Under the pieces are notes generated by a model, which saw only the letters and a program-made list of their open reading frames with translations, searched no databases and was not told the origin of the DNA. Shown here piece by piece: positions 35,037 through 45,801 of a stretch of DNA of 64,000 nucleotides. The stretch is from NCBI GenBank assembly GCA_016748015.1, contig JAAOMT010000304.1, forward strand, positions 1 to 64,000. Direction: 5' to 3'. Within the stretch, counting starts at the first letter, position 1; each line of letters begins with the position of its first letter. The DNA is from Geosiphon pyriformis. Lineage: Eukaryota; Glomeromycota; Glomeromycetes; Archaeosporales; Geosiphonaceae. A program made the position numbers and the translations under genes.

Positions 35037-35692
35037 TATTACATTTAGAAAAATGAAAAAAATAACACATAATAGAAAAGAAAAAAACACATAATTATAA
35101 AATTAGCCAATTAGAATAGAAGAAGAGAAAAGAAAATTTTTTAGGAAATCAAGAATTTTGCAGAAAATTTAGCAAAAAAAAAGAATTTTTTATGTAAAGA
35201 GAATTATGTATATACAGCAGTAATGTTAGAAGCAAAAAAAACAGACCTCTTAGTTTTGACTTTTTTTTTTATCTATTCCCTAATTACTTTAAGGATAGTT
35301 CATATCCACTAAAATAAAATTATCAAATTATCAATAAAATATTTATCTACATTCAATTTATGTTGTTATCATTGGCTTGAGAAATATTCATCAAACTCTA
35401 ACTATCAGCACTTCATGTTGATAGCTGCTGATACTTAATCATGCTAGAACAATAACTCTTGATTATGACTATCGACAGGATACTAACTTTCATTGTCTTG
35501 GCTTAATTTTTTTGATTTCTTCTATTATCTTTCTTTATTTTATTTCTTTTTTTATTTTTTGTTTATTGTTGTTTACTAATTGATTAAGGATTAAGTACTA
35601 AGTTACAGACATTATAGAGACTGGTAAAAGACCTGTAAAACAAGAATAGAACACTCATAGAATTAAGAATAGCTTACCAAGAGAATTACCAG
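35037..35692 (+). repeat. 3' LTR of element H, left part
   Basis: It starts TATTACATTTAG (TG decayed to TA). It has A/T-rich U3 with GAATTTT-type iterations and a TATA-like TATGTATATACAG near 35208. It ends at the B insertion with the duplicated CCAG (35689-35692). The remainder is 45573-45801. Confidence 0.87.
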
Positions 35693-36664
35693 TGTTATTA
35701 ATAGAATTTTAGCTATTAATTAGCATGAAATTACTCTCATAATTCCTATTATTAATTAATATATATTATTATTATTTCGATTATTACTTATTATTTAACT
35801 AAATTATCAAATATTATTACTCAATCAATAATCCAATTTGTGCCATAGAAATTAAGATGATCAAATTACACAATACTCTGAACTATTTAATATAGTCAAA
35901 ATTCGTCAAAATTAATGAAAATTGGCCGAAATAATCAATAATTCAGTAAAATAACTTGTAGTTTGCCGAAATTTATCTTTAGTTCACCAAAATTGTAGCA
36001 AAAAGAAAAGTGCAAGTTCAAAGACTAGTGCTATAACAAGTTGTATAAAAGAAGAGCTTTTTTTTTTAAGAAAATGGATCTTCTTATAGGATTTTACCAT
36101 AGTAACTTACTTAAAATATCTTAATTAGAACAAATTATCTTTTATATATTTCAAATAAAAATTAAATATTCGAAAATCAAATCCTGTAAATTATTATACT
36201 TGAAATTCCTTAACAACTAACATTTTAAAATTAATTAGCTACCAATTTCAGTAATCTGTTAGTGACTTCAGGTCTAGATAGAAAACATTTCCTTTGACAA
36301 TTCAATTTTTTTTACATTTTTTTTATCTTTCTTTTTTTCTCTTATTATAATTATTAGAATAGCCTATAGATGAGATTTCTGTAGAAAAGTTGACTTTCAC
36401 AGCAAAGTAACTACACATTTTTTAATAAGCTTCTAAATAAGCAATTCTTAAGAAAGAGTTAACATTTACTACAATGTAACTACATAAAAGTAATTGACAT
36501 GGAATTGGCTATTTCACTTATAAGTCCAGCAGTTCAAATTATAGGAGATAATTTGAAAATAAATTCAGTTATTGAAGGTTTAACTGCTTCCAGAAAACGT
36601 AAAATTAGCAACAAACAAATATTAACAACATTCAAAAAAAAGAAACCAAAAACCTCCAGTAATA
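35693..36664 (+). repeat. 5' LTR of element B (972 bp)
   Basis: It starts TGTTATTAATAG and ends CCAGTAATA, where copy A keeps CCAGTAACA, so the terminal CA has become TA. It is closely similar to 44602-45572. Near 35890-35990 the short motif TTGCCGAAAT/TTGGCCGAAA recurs several times in U3. Confidence 0.93.
36044..36051 (+). promoter_or_regulatory. TATA box in the 5' LTR of element B
   Basis: TATAAAAG lies about 350 bp into the LTR, downstream of the CCGAAA motif cluster. It is the best candidate for the core promoter of element transcription. The A copy has TATAAAAA and the 3' LTR of B TATAAAAA at the same place. Confidence 0.6.
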
Positions 36665-36666
36665 TT

Positions 36667-36680
36667 TGGTGTTCTTCTAC
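36667..36680 (+). promoter_or_regulatory. Primer binding site of element B
   Basis: TGGTGTTCTTCTAC starts two bases after the LTR end. It equals the F2 site TGGTGCTCC with a C-to-T change at two positions, so F1 and F2 seem to use the same or a similar tRNA primer. Confidence 0.65.
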
Positions 36681-36709
36681 AGAAATAACATAGCAATAAC
36701 AACTTCAAA

Positions 36710-38528
36710 GTGGCAACCACACCAGATACAACAACTCTAAAGTATTATCAATTAATTTACACTTACTGCAAACAAAGATTCAACATTCCAGACGGAATTA
36801 AAGTTGTCAAAAAATCATTATACCAATATATTGAAAACTGTATCAACAATTATCTTTTTAGAAACTACAATATTTCAGAAGTTAGAACCAATCTTTACAA
36901 TAATTTATTACATTATTCATTATTGAGAACTAAAAACCTTAACAGTGAAACACTTGCCACTTACTTTCAAAAACTTAACTTTAGCATTATTTAGTATTGT
37001 GAAGAAAAATATCCAGTACAATCTAAATACTCCCTTGACTTTGAATTAGAAACAGAAACAAGCAACAAAGGCAAACAAAAAGTGAAACAATACTCAAGAA
37101 CCACCCCAAACACTCCAACACTACCAAAAACAACTGCCAAACATTTGTAAACACCTGAACAAAAAACCAGTATCAAATTTCTATTTTTTATTACACCATT
37201 TTCTATTTTACTTGCTTAATTACAAACACCAAATTCACTACTTATCTGTTTCTCAAAATCAGAAGATTTTTAGTTACCTAAAAATTTTACTCAACAGCAG
37301 AAACCAATATTAACCAGTACTAATCTTCTTGATTATTTACAGAAAAATGAAAGTAATTATTCAGAAAACCTGAAAAGTGAAAAAACTAAATCAAAATCAG
37401 AAAAAACTACAAAAAACAAAGAAGAAATAGCAACTGCTTATATTGCAAAGATTCCCGAATTTATTGGTAAAGATAATAATACCAGCTCTTAAGAATGACT
37501 TGACAAAATTCAAAAAGCAGAAGATGCAAATGAATGGAATACAGCAAGAATGCTCAAAGCAATTTTATACTTTCTCTAAAGAACTACAGAAGAATGGTTT
37601 GAAAACTTAGAAGAATCATTTGAAAACTGGCAAGCATTCAAAAATGCTTTTTTACAACAATTTACTAACAACAACACCTTTATCACTCTTTACAATCACT
37701 TTCACAATATTAAACAAGAAACATCTAAAACTGTCATGATTTATTTGGGAGATTCAACAAACTTTTTTGACAAATTTGACAATTGAAAATCAATGAATAC
37801 TATTCCAATGTCCAGATTTTAGATCAGTTTATAACAGAATTAAAAGACAAATTAATCAAAAAAGTTTGTCCACATGTCCCAAAAGACTTAGCAACAGTCA
37901 TCTGACATGCAAAAAACTATGAAATGGCAATAGAAAAAGCAAATCATACCAAACTTGTGAATCTTGCTATTAGAGAAACCAGCTCAGCAGTTAAAAAAAA
38001 AATTGACCAACTTACAAAAAAAGTTGAAAACCAACCAATAACAACAACAACAACCACAAAGATATTAGCCACCACAATGATAAAACCAAAACAACTACTC
38101 ATTATTAATAAATAGCCAAAACCAAAGTTGTCATTATTGTGGGATTCCAGAACATTGGAAACGAAATTGCAGAAAGCTACAAAGAGACCAACAAAACAGA
38201 AGTAATCAACATTACTCTTCAACACAGCAATCTTATTATTAGTCTCCACTACCAGTCTACTATTCTTTAAGACCCCAACAGCAAACCAATTACTATCCAT
38301 CTGTTTTACAGCAACAATATTAACAATCTCTCTCAATTCAACAGTATCAACAACTACCTACACAACAATATCAAGTACTAGCCCGAAAATTGGTTCAACA
38401 TAACTAATTCATATCTCAAAATCAATTCCAGAATAATAACAATAGAATCAATTCAAACAACCAATTAGTTTCTCAAAATTCTGGTCAGCAAAGACCCAAT
38501 TACTACTATACTTAATTCAGTTATTTCA
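36710..38528 (+). pseudogene. Gag of element B with CCHC zinc knuckle
   Basis: The frame opens at GTG 36710-36712 (AAAGTGGCA context, no in-frame ATG nearby) and is open for 94 codons. The capsid-like Retrotrans_gag region, AKIPEFIGKDNNTS through WQAFKNAFLQQF, lies at about 37440-37720. A nucleocapsid knuckle CHYCGIPEHWKRNC (CX2CX4HX4C) is intact at 38129-38170, followed by a Gln-rich tail. Gag packages the RNA and forms the particle. Several TAA/TAG/TGA stops at Gln/Trp codons break the frame. Confidence 0.85.
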
Positions 38529-38530
38529 CA

Positions 38531-39240
38531 ATGCTTAAAGAATCGGATTTTCAACAAACTGTACTTTTTGAAAGTAAAGTTGCAGCACTAAGATTAAATC
38601 CTTTTAACAATACTATTCTACCAGCCCAAGTTGCTCAAAATACCAATCTCTCAGATATATTTTCATTTGAATTTGAAGCAAATGAATTATCCTTCTTGCT
38701 TAACAATACAGCAGTCAATAAACAAAAAGCAATTACAGCAATATATACAGAAGCTGAAATTAAAAAAAAACTCATTCAGTTAATTCTAAACAGTAGATCA
38801 GCAGAAAGTATTATTACCTACCAATTAATGCAACAGCTTCAAAAAATTGTTGACAGACCAGCCCAAACTATAATTGTTACAGCTGATAACATAAAGAAAA
38901 CCCCAGTAGGAGAAATTGACAACTTCTCTTTTATAATTAATAGAATCACCATTCCAGTCAAAGTTTTAGTTATGAATACATCCCAATACTAAGCTCTTGT
39001 TAGAAATAATTAGCTTTTCAAGACCAATGCAAATTTAGATTGGGAAACCCAGAAATTAAAGATTTTATACCAAGAAAAATACACTAAAATACTTGCTACC
39101 TGTGGTATTTTTAATAAAAAATCTGAAAAAGCCCTAGTATTCGAATTTGAAGAGAAGAAAAAACTACCAATCATTGAAACTTTTATGGCTCTTGAATCAC
39201 CATCAAATTGGGTTGAAGAAACAGAACAAAAAATTTTTGA
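38531..39240 (+). pseudogene. Retropepsin-like protease of element B
   Basis: An open stretch of 153 codons ends at 38992. Residues 81-95 read LIQLILNSRSAESII, the retropepsin active-site position with NSR instead of D-S/T-G. TIIVTADNIKKTPVGEID (113-130) is the flap region and VKVLVMNTSQY the following strands. After one stop the frame goes on with ALVRNN-LFKTNANLDW, the second structural motif. Retropepsins cleave the polyprotein. With Asn for Asp this copy would be inactive. Confidence 0.78.
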
Positions 39241-39259
39241 AGAGACCAAAAGATAGAAT

Positions 39260-39900
39260 GTAGTTAGATATTCCATATCAGAACCATAGAAACAACTATC
39301 TTACATCTCATTTAAATGTAAAAATTGCAAGAAAAAACTTTCATCCATGGAAGCATATATCTCTCCAAAAGAGAAATATAAAACTTATACCTGTTACTAT
39401 TGTAAAACATGTTATAGAAAACGATTTGAATACCTTAAACAAAGTGGAAAATGGGACAACACTCCTTGTCTCACATGTGGAGATATGCTATTAGAAGAAT
39501 ACAACTGGATTGATGTTGCAATAAGAGGAGGAGTATGTGATCAAACCTGCTAATATGTCTTATCAATCTTAGTAAAAATCAGAAGAGGAACACTATTTAA
39601 TGCAGCATACAACAGTGCTCTCAATAAATCTTACCACTACTTTCATGATGCTAAAATAATCTTTAACCTAGCAATGGCTTTAATCAATAGAGCCACACAA
39701 GAAAATGTCTGCCAAATAAAAAAAACGGAATATATTGAATACACTATAGAATTAGCAGAATTCAACTATGAAGATAAAATAAAAACATACCACCAAATTA
39801 CAAATCACACTTATTCAATCCAAGAAGCTCAAATTCAACAATTAAAGCAAATGAACATTCAATTGTGTGAAGAATACAGCATGTCTTGTGATAACAAATA
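39260..39900 (+). pseudogene. Zinc-ribbon-like Cys-rich module of element B
   Basis: Open frames 39347-39553 and 39674-39901 are two parts of one frame. Cysteines come in pairs: CKNC just upstream, then residues 16/19/22 (CYYCKTC), 41/44 (CLTC) and 64/68 (CDQTC) of the first stretch. A second group, CEEYSMSC / CSECY, lies near 39870-39925. The pattern suggests structural zinc sites. The module lies between protease and dUTPase in B, C, E and H. I do not recognise a named family. Confidence 0.62.
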
Positions 39901-40059
39901 GTGTTCAGAATGCTATATTCTTAGCATTCTCCTGCCCAGTAAAAATAACCAAAAAAAAATTGAATTTGAGAAACCTGAAACAAAAAAAGAAATCACAACA
40001 ACACCAATCTATCTTACTGAAAACCAGCCTGCTATACAACTCAAATACTTTGATAACAA

Positions 40060-40500
40060 TGAACAAAGAATAAAACCAGAAAAAGCCTATAAAATTGATG
40101 CAAAATATGACCTCAGATATCCTGGCAAAGACACTTTGGTTTTTTAACCAAAATTTTTAACCAAAATTAACCTCAAAATTGCTCTTAAAATACCATCAGA
40201 AGCAATGGTACAAATTGCTTTTTGATGATCATTGGCAAGCAAAGAAATTAATTTCAAAGAAGAAATTATAAATACAGAATATACTGGAGACATTACTATT
40301 ATATTACAAAATAAAACAAACAAATCAGTCAGAATTAAATATGCTAAAAAGATTGCCCAAGCAATTTACTTACTCTTAATCAATATTTCGGGTTTACAAT
40401 CAGTTAACAACAGAGAACAATTAGAAAAGAATAAAAGAGAAACTCAAAGTTTTGGTTTAATTAAATGATTTACAGTTCCAGTAAACATAACTCTTAATAC
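40060..40500 (+). pseudogene. dUTPase-like domain of element B
   Basis: Motif 1 AKYDLRY (40101-40121), motif 2 SLAS with the preceding Arg-Ser lost to stops (about 40219-40240), motif 3 IINTEYTGDI (40265-40294; Asn at the Asp position, Tyr kept), motif 4 KKIAQAIY (40348-40371) and motif 5 TQSFGLIK (about 40443-40466). The order is that of trimeric dUTPases. It is F1's version of the domain seen in F2 and is quite divergent from it, so the acquisition predates the split of the two families. Confidence 0.75.
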
Positions 40501-40735
40501 ACAGAATAAATCTTACCAGATTTTTCAACTTTTCTAACCAATTACTATTTCACTTTTTGGAGAACATTACAAAATTTACACTTGCTCAAAACTCATTACT
40601 ATCCAACAAATCTTTGAATTCAATGAACAAATTTGTTTAAAGCATAAAATCTCAATTCCAAATGTTTATATTTCCAAAAAAATGAAGAAATTTTGAGTTA
40701 TATTCTACAATCCCAATAATTATTCTATTGTTTTA

Positions 40736-42310
40736 TTGAATAAATTAGAGATTAAAATTATATACAGCAATATCTTTCAAGATAAAAACCCTCAAATTGT
40801 CTCTAATTTCATCGAAATTATAAGACATATTCTATTTCTAAATCCAAACATCATTTTTACTACTAAAAACTATCTTTTTTTGGAAAAAAAACTCTTTCAA
40901 ATTAACATAAGTCTCTTAGAATCCCAACAACAAAGACAATTGAAACAGCTAATAGCTGAATTTGCATATATATTTGCAAAAGACAACAATAACCTTAGAA
41001 AAACTAATATTGTTCAACACCAAATCCATACAAGAGATGCTTCACCAAAACAACAACAAGTCTATTGAATTCTATCTACTAGCCACCAATTTATCAGAGA
41101 AGATGTCCAAAAAATGTTCAATAATAAATTGATTCAACTATCAAGAAGTTTATGAGCCTTACTAGTAGTTTTGGTTAAAACAAAAAATGGAAAATCAGAT
41201 TTTGTGTTAATTATCACCAATTGAATAGTGTAACAATTGGAGATGTTTACCTTCTTTTAAGAATTGATGACATGCTAGATGCATTGGAAAAGCCAAGTTT
41301 TTCTTAACTTTAGACTTGGAAAGTGAATACTGACAAGTCAAAATAGACCCAAAAGACCGAACCAAAACAGCATTTACCACCCAGGAAGAAAATTATGAGT
41401 TCAATATTATGCCTTTTGGACTCTGTAATGTACCAATAACATTCCAGTAACTTATAGATGTTGTATATAAAAAACTTTTATGGCAATCAGTAGTTGTCTA
41501 TTTTGATAACACTGATGTGTACTCACCAAGTTTTGAAGTTCATCTTATTTACCTGTGAAAAAATTTTCAATGATTATGGAAAACAGAATTGAAATTGAAC
41601 ATTGAAAAGTGTTACTTTGAAAAAACAAGTTTAATCTTTCTTGAACACATTGTTAGCAAAGATGAAGTCAAACCAAACTCTGGAACAATCAGTACTGTCA
41701 AAAACTTTCAAACTTCCAAAAATACCACAGAACTATGAAGATTTGTAAAATTAGCCTCTTACTATCAGAAATTCATCAAAGAATTTTCAGAGATTGCCAA
41801 ACCACTCAATTATCTTACCAACAAAAATATTCTATACTAATGAACTGAAGAACAACAGAAAGTCTTTGAAACTTTTAAGACAAAATTGACAACATCATCA
41901 GTTCTTATTTACCCAAACTTCAACAAACAGTTCTAATTAGCCACTAATGTTTCACACATAGCATGTTAGTGCTATCTTATTACAATTCAATAAAAATAGC
42001 CAAGAACAAGTTATTGTCTATGCCAGTAGAATACTTAAACCAATAGAACTCAAATATGGCTCAACTGAATTAGAAGCTGCTGCAGTCATTTGGGCTTTTA
42101 AACACTTTCAACAATACCTGAAAAATAGAAAAAAAATTGACATTATAATTAACAATATTGGTCTCAAATAGCTCAATAAAAAAAAAACTGAACAAAGTGC
42201 TAAACAGTCTTGATAAAATGATTTTTTAGCAGACTACAAATATATTGTACAGCACAAACCAGAAAAACTACGCACCAATGTTGACAGCCTCTTAAGAATA
42301 AGACAAGATT
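40736..42310 (+). pseudogene. Reverse transcriptase and RNase H of element B
   Basis: The open stretch 40736-41068 is the pre-RT linker (LLESQQQRQLKQLIAEF near 40915, the segment at which copy A is joined to the telomere). The RT palm runs from about 41110; the active-site box at 41499-41510 reads YFDN. RNase H runs from about 41930 to 42310, including YGSTELEAAAVIWAFKHF near 42060-42110. Scattered stops and single-base deletions occur, for example near 41285 relative to copy A. Confidence 0.83.
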
Positions 42311-42399
42311 AACACCAACAACAATTCCACCACAACTTACCAACCTACCAAAAAAATAACAAAATAACAATAGATTTCAGAAATTACAACAATCTTAAA

Positions 42400-43755
42400 A
42401 ACTATTTGGAGACTTTTATTATACCAGAAAATTGGTTTCCAAGTAAAAAATATTGATTACAACACCAATCAAAACAATATTTCATACATCACAACAAAAT
42501 CTATTATAAAAATCACAGAAACCCAAACCAACTACTCAGATTAGTACAAGAAAATGAAAAAGAAACAATTCTATATAACATGTACACAGATCTTTCTTTA
42601 GCATACTTGGAAAGAAATAAAACAATTCAAAAAACTCTTGAACATTATTTTTGGCCTTATATGCAAAAAAACATTTGACAATATGTAGAATTTTGTGATA
42701 GTTGTCAAAGAAAAGAAGGAACTCGTCTCACAGAATTTTTAAATTCAATCAAAGTTGGACAACCTTTTAACAGAGTTGGAATTGATTTAGTCAGACTATT
42801 ACTTATCACAATCCAAAAAAATTGTTATATTGTAATTGCAGTAAATTATTTTACCAAATGGCTTGAAGCTAAAGCCATCCAAAGAGCAGATGCAAAATCA
42901 GTAGCAAATTTTATCTATAAAGACATTATTTGTAGATATAGATGCCTAATTAAACTCTTATCTGATCAAGAAACACATTTTGTAAATAACTTAATACAAA
43001 AAATTTGTGAATGATTTAATGTCAAAAGATCTCTATTATTATCTTATTATCCTCAAACAAATAGACTTATAGAATTTTTCAACAGAATATTATGTAAATC
43101 TTTAACCAAAGACTTAACAGATTTTGAGCAGAAATAGGATATCTTTATTTCATTAGTGTTACTAGCATACAGAATACTAAAACAAGATACTATGAAACAC
43201 ACACTATTTGATCTTACTTATGAAAGGACAGCAACATTACCAATTAATTTTACAGTGAAAACATACTTAGTGCAACCAATCAATGAAAAAAACTTCTAAG
43301 AAACACTCCAAAAAAAAGCCTACACTCTTCTTAATACACTAGAAAAAAAAAGACAAATAGCAGCCACTCATATTGAACACTTTCAAGCTCAACAAAAAAA
43401 AAGACATGATAACAAATTGTCACCAATTACCAACAAATTTAAAGTTAAACATAAAATTCTCTTACACAAAACTAAGACTAAAAAACAATGGAGTAGAAAA
43501 TTTGAACATAAATAGAATGGACCATTTTATATTCACGAAATTCTAGACAATGGATTATACAAGTTAAGACTTGATAACAAAATACTAGCAAAAGTTGCAC
43601 ATGGAAATTGATTGAAACATTATCATTTCAAAAACAATCCTGAATCATTAATTCTACAAATTGGTACACATTCTTCTTTAATTAATCCTGAAGATATTCT
43701 CCAAAATTTAGAACCAATAGTTATAATAAAACAACAACCAAACTTGAATACTTAA
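42400..43755 (+). pseudogene. Integrase of element B
   Basis: The zinc-binding module ends with CDSCQ near 42695. The core has VGQPFNRVGIDLVRLL with the first Asp near 42785 (including the six residues missing in A), LLISDQETHFVNNL near 42960 with the second Asp, and NRLIEFFNRILCK near 43060 with the Glu retained, so the three catalytic acids are readable. The C-terminal region ends at TAA 43753-43755. Several Gln/Trp stops and frameshifts inactivate it. Confidence 0.82.
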
Positions 43756-43920
43756 TTTAACATTTTTTTATAATAAACCCTTTAAATACACAAAATATAA
43801 AACAAAAATAGTAAATAATTACAAGAAATATTTAAACCCAAAAACAAATAAAAACCCAATATCCAAAAATAATTTTCTTTAGTCTTTTTCAAATTTTGTT
43901 TATTAATTAGTTATTTTATC

Positions 43921-44621
43921 ATGATTATTTCTTGAAATATTCAACAACAAAAATTAATATTAGTCTTGAAAACACTTCCTAACTTATTCATAATGATTAA
44001 TGGAAGTCAAATTAATTACATTCAAAAAAAACCACAGCTTTAATAGTAAATAATTTTCAGAATTATCACTCCTATAGAAAAAAAACAAGAGGTTACTTTG
44101 GAATTCAATTACCAAAACTTTTGAAGCAAACACTAAAAGAAAACTTTTTATTTGCCCTTATTAACATTTCACCAAATATCACAATTCAACAAAAACTTCA
44201 ACTATTTTTTAATGAACAAAACAATGAATATACCCTTATCTATAAATATTTTCATATTAGAAAAACACTTTATGAATGAAAACTGGAACTTAAAACAACA
44301 AACATTACTCCTAAAGCTATACAAAAACAAATACATAATTAATTCAAGACAGCAGCTGGACTAACAAACACTTACTATAAACTTAGAACAGTATTTAAAT
44401 TCTATGATTTATTTAACACTTGTAAAAACATCCTACAAAATCCAATACTTCATCCAATGAAGATTTAATATATTGAAAAGCTCACAAAACTGAAATTTCA
44501 ACAATTTTCAGACCAAATCACTTTAATTATTTTGGATTACTATCTTGACATCACAGATAGTGCTTGGACTTCAATAGAGCTTAGTCTTAAAGAGAAGATT
44601 ATGTTATTAGTAGAATTTTAG
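43921..44621 (+). pseudogene. ORF3 in the env position of element B (unknown function)
   Basis: It is the counterpart of 3319-4055 in A. Readable blocks include QLPKLLKQTLKENFLFALIN, YKYFHIRKTLYE and FQQFSDQITLIILDYYLDIT. The frame crosses the polypurine tract and ends at TAG 44619-44621 inside the LTR. The ATG at 43921 is not in phase with the body, as also in A. The open frame 44152-44364 is a shadow. No membrane segment or signal peptide was seen. Confidence 0.5.
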
Positions 44622-45572
44622 CTATTAATTAGCATGAAATTACTTTTATAATTCCTATTATTAATTAGTATATAATATTATTATTTCAATTATTACTTAT
44701 TATTTAATCAAATTATCAAATATTATTACTCAATCAATAATCTAATTTGTACCATAAAAATTAAGATGATTAAATTACACAATATTCTGAACCATTTAAT
44801 ATAGTCTAAATTTACCGAAATTAATGAAAATTGGCCAAAATAATTAATAGTTCAGTAAAATAACTTGTAGTTTGCTGAAATATATCTTTAGTTCACCAAA
44901 ATTGTAGCAAAGAGAAAAGTGCAAGTTTAAAGACTAGTATTACAACAAGTTGTATAAAAAAAAAGCTTTTTTCTTTAAGAAAATATATCTTTTTATAGTA
45001 TTTTATCATAGTAACTTACTTAAAATATCTTAATTAGAACAAATCATCTTTTACATATTTTAAATAAAAATTAAATATTTGAAAACCAAATCCTGTAAAT
45101 TATTACACTTGAAATTCCCTTAACAACTAACATTTTGAAATTAATTAACTACCAATTTTAATAATCTGTTAGTGACTCCAGGCCTGGATAGAAAACATTT
45201 CTTTTAACAATTCTATTTTTTTTACATTTTTTTTATTATTTTTTTTTTCTTTCCTTATAATCATTAGGGTAGCTTACAGATAAGATTTCTGTAGAATAGT
45301 TGACTTTTATAGCAAAATAACTACATATTTTTTAGTGAGCTTCCAAACAAGCAATTTTTGGGAAAAAGTTAATGTTTACTACAATATAACTACATAAAAT
45401 AACTGATATAAAATTGGCTATTCTACTTATAAGCCCAACAGTTCAAATTATAGGAGATAATTTGAAGATAAATTCAGTTATTGGAGGTTTAACTGCTTCC
45501 AGAAAACGTAAAATTAGCAACAGACAAACATTAACAACATTTAAAAAAAAAGACCAAAAATTTCTAATAATA
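44602..45572 (+). repeat. 3' LTR of element B (971 bp)
   Basis: It starts TGTTATTAGTAG and ends CTAATAATA. It aligns along its full length with the 5' LTR, differing mostly by transitions. TATAAAAA (about 44953) is the TATA-like box. The right flank resumes element H's LTR with TCAGCCACTATG. Confidence 0.93.
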
Positions 45573-45801
45573 TCAGCCACTATGTTGAAAAAAAATTTGA
45601 CAGAATTGTGATTTTGGGAAGCTAAAGAAAAAACAACACTTGAATCTCTGTCTATTATACAAAAAATTCAACCAAAACTTTCAGACAACTCAAAACCTTC
45701 AGATTACTATAATCTTCAGATATCACCATAAAAAACAGTTATTGAACATCAAGTTACAAGTTTGTTATTTGATTTGAAATCCCAAATAATCACCTATAAT
45801 A
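45573..45801 (+). repeat. 3' LTR of element H, right part
   Basis: It continues 35037-35692 after removal of B and one target-site copy. It contains the segment that occurs in all F2 LTRs near their U5 end (TCTGTCTATTATACAAA, AACATCAAGTTACAAG) and ends CTATAATA, ancestral TAACA. The rejoined LTR would be about 881 bp. Confidence 0.87.

Larger units (their letters stand above)
35693..45572 (+). mobile_element. Element B: full-length Ty3/gypsy retrotransposon (F1)
   Basis: About 9.88 kb with two LTRs (35693-36664, 44602-45572) and a 4-bp target duplication, CCAG left and TCAG right (one C-to-T change). In sense order it has PBS, gag with CCHC knuckle, protease, zinc-ribbon-like module, dUTPase, RT, RNase H, integrase, ORF3. 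It is the most complete member of the family and the reference for truncated copy A. It is inactivated by scattered stops. Confidence 0.94.
30913..45801 (+). mobile_element. Element H: Ty3/gypsy (F2), split by element B
   Basis: It starts in the protease region without 5' LTR or gag and carries zinc-ribbon-like region, dUTPase, RT, RNase H, a truncated integrase and a 3' LTR (35037-35692 plus 45573-45801) into which B inserted. Its right end at 45801 abuts the gag of element D, so H inserted in D. Confidence 0.87.
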
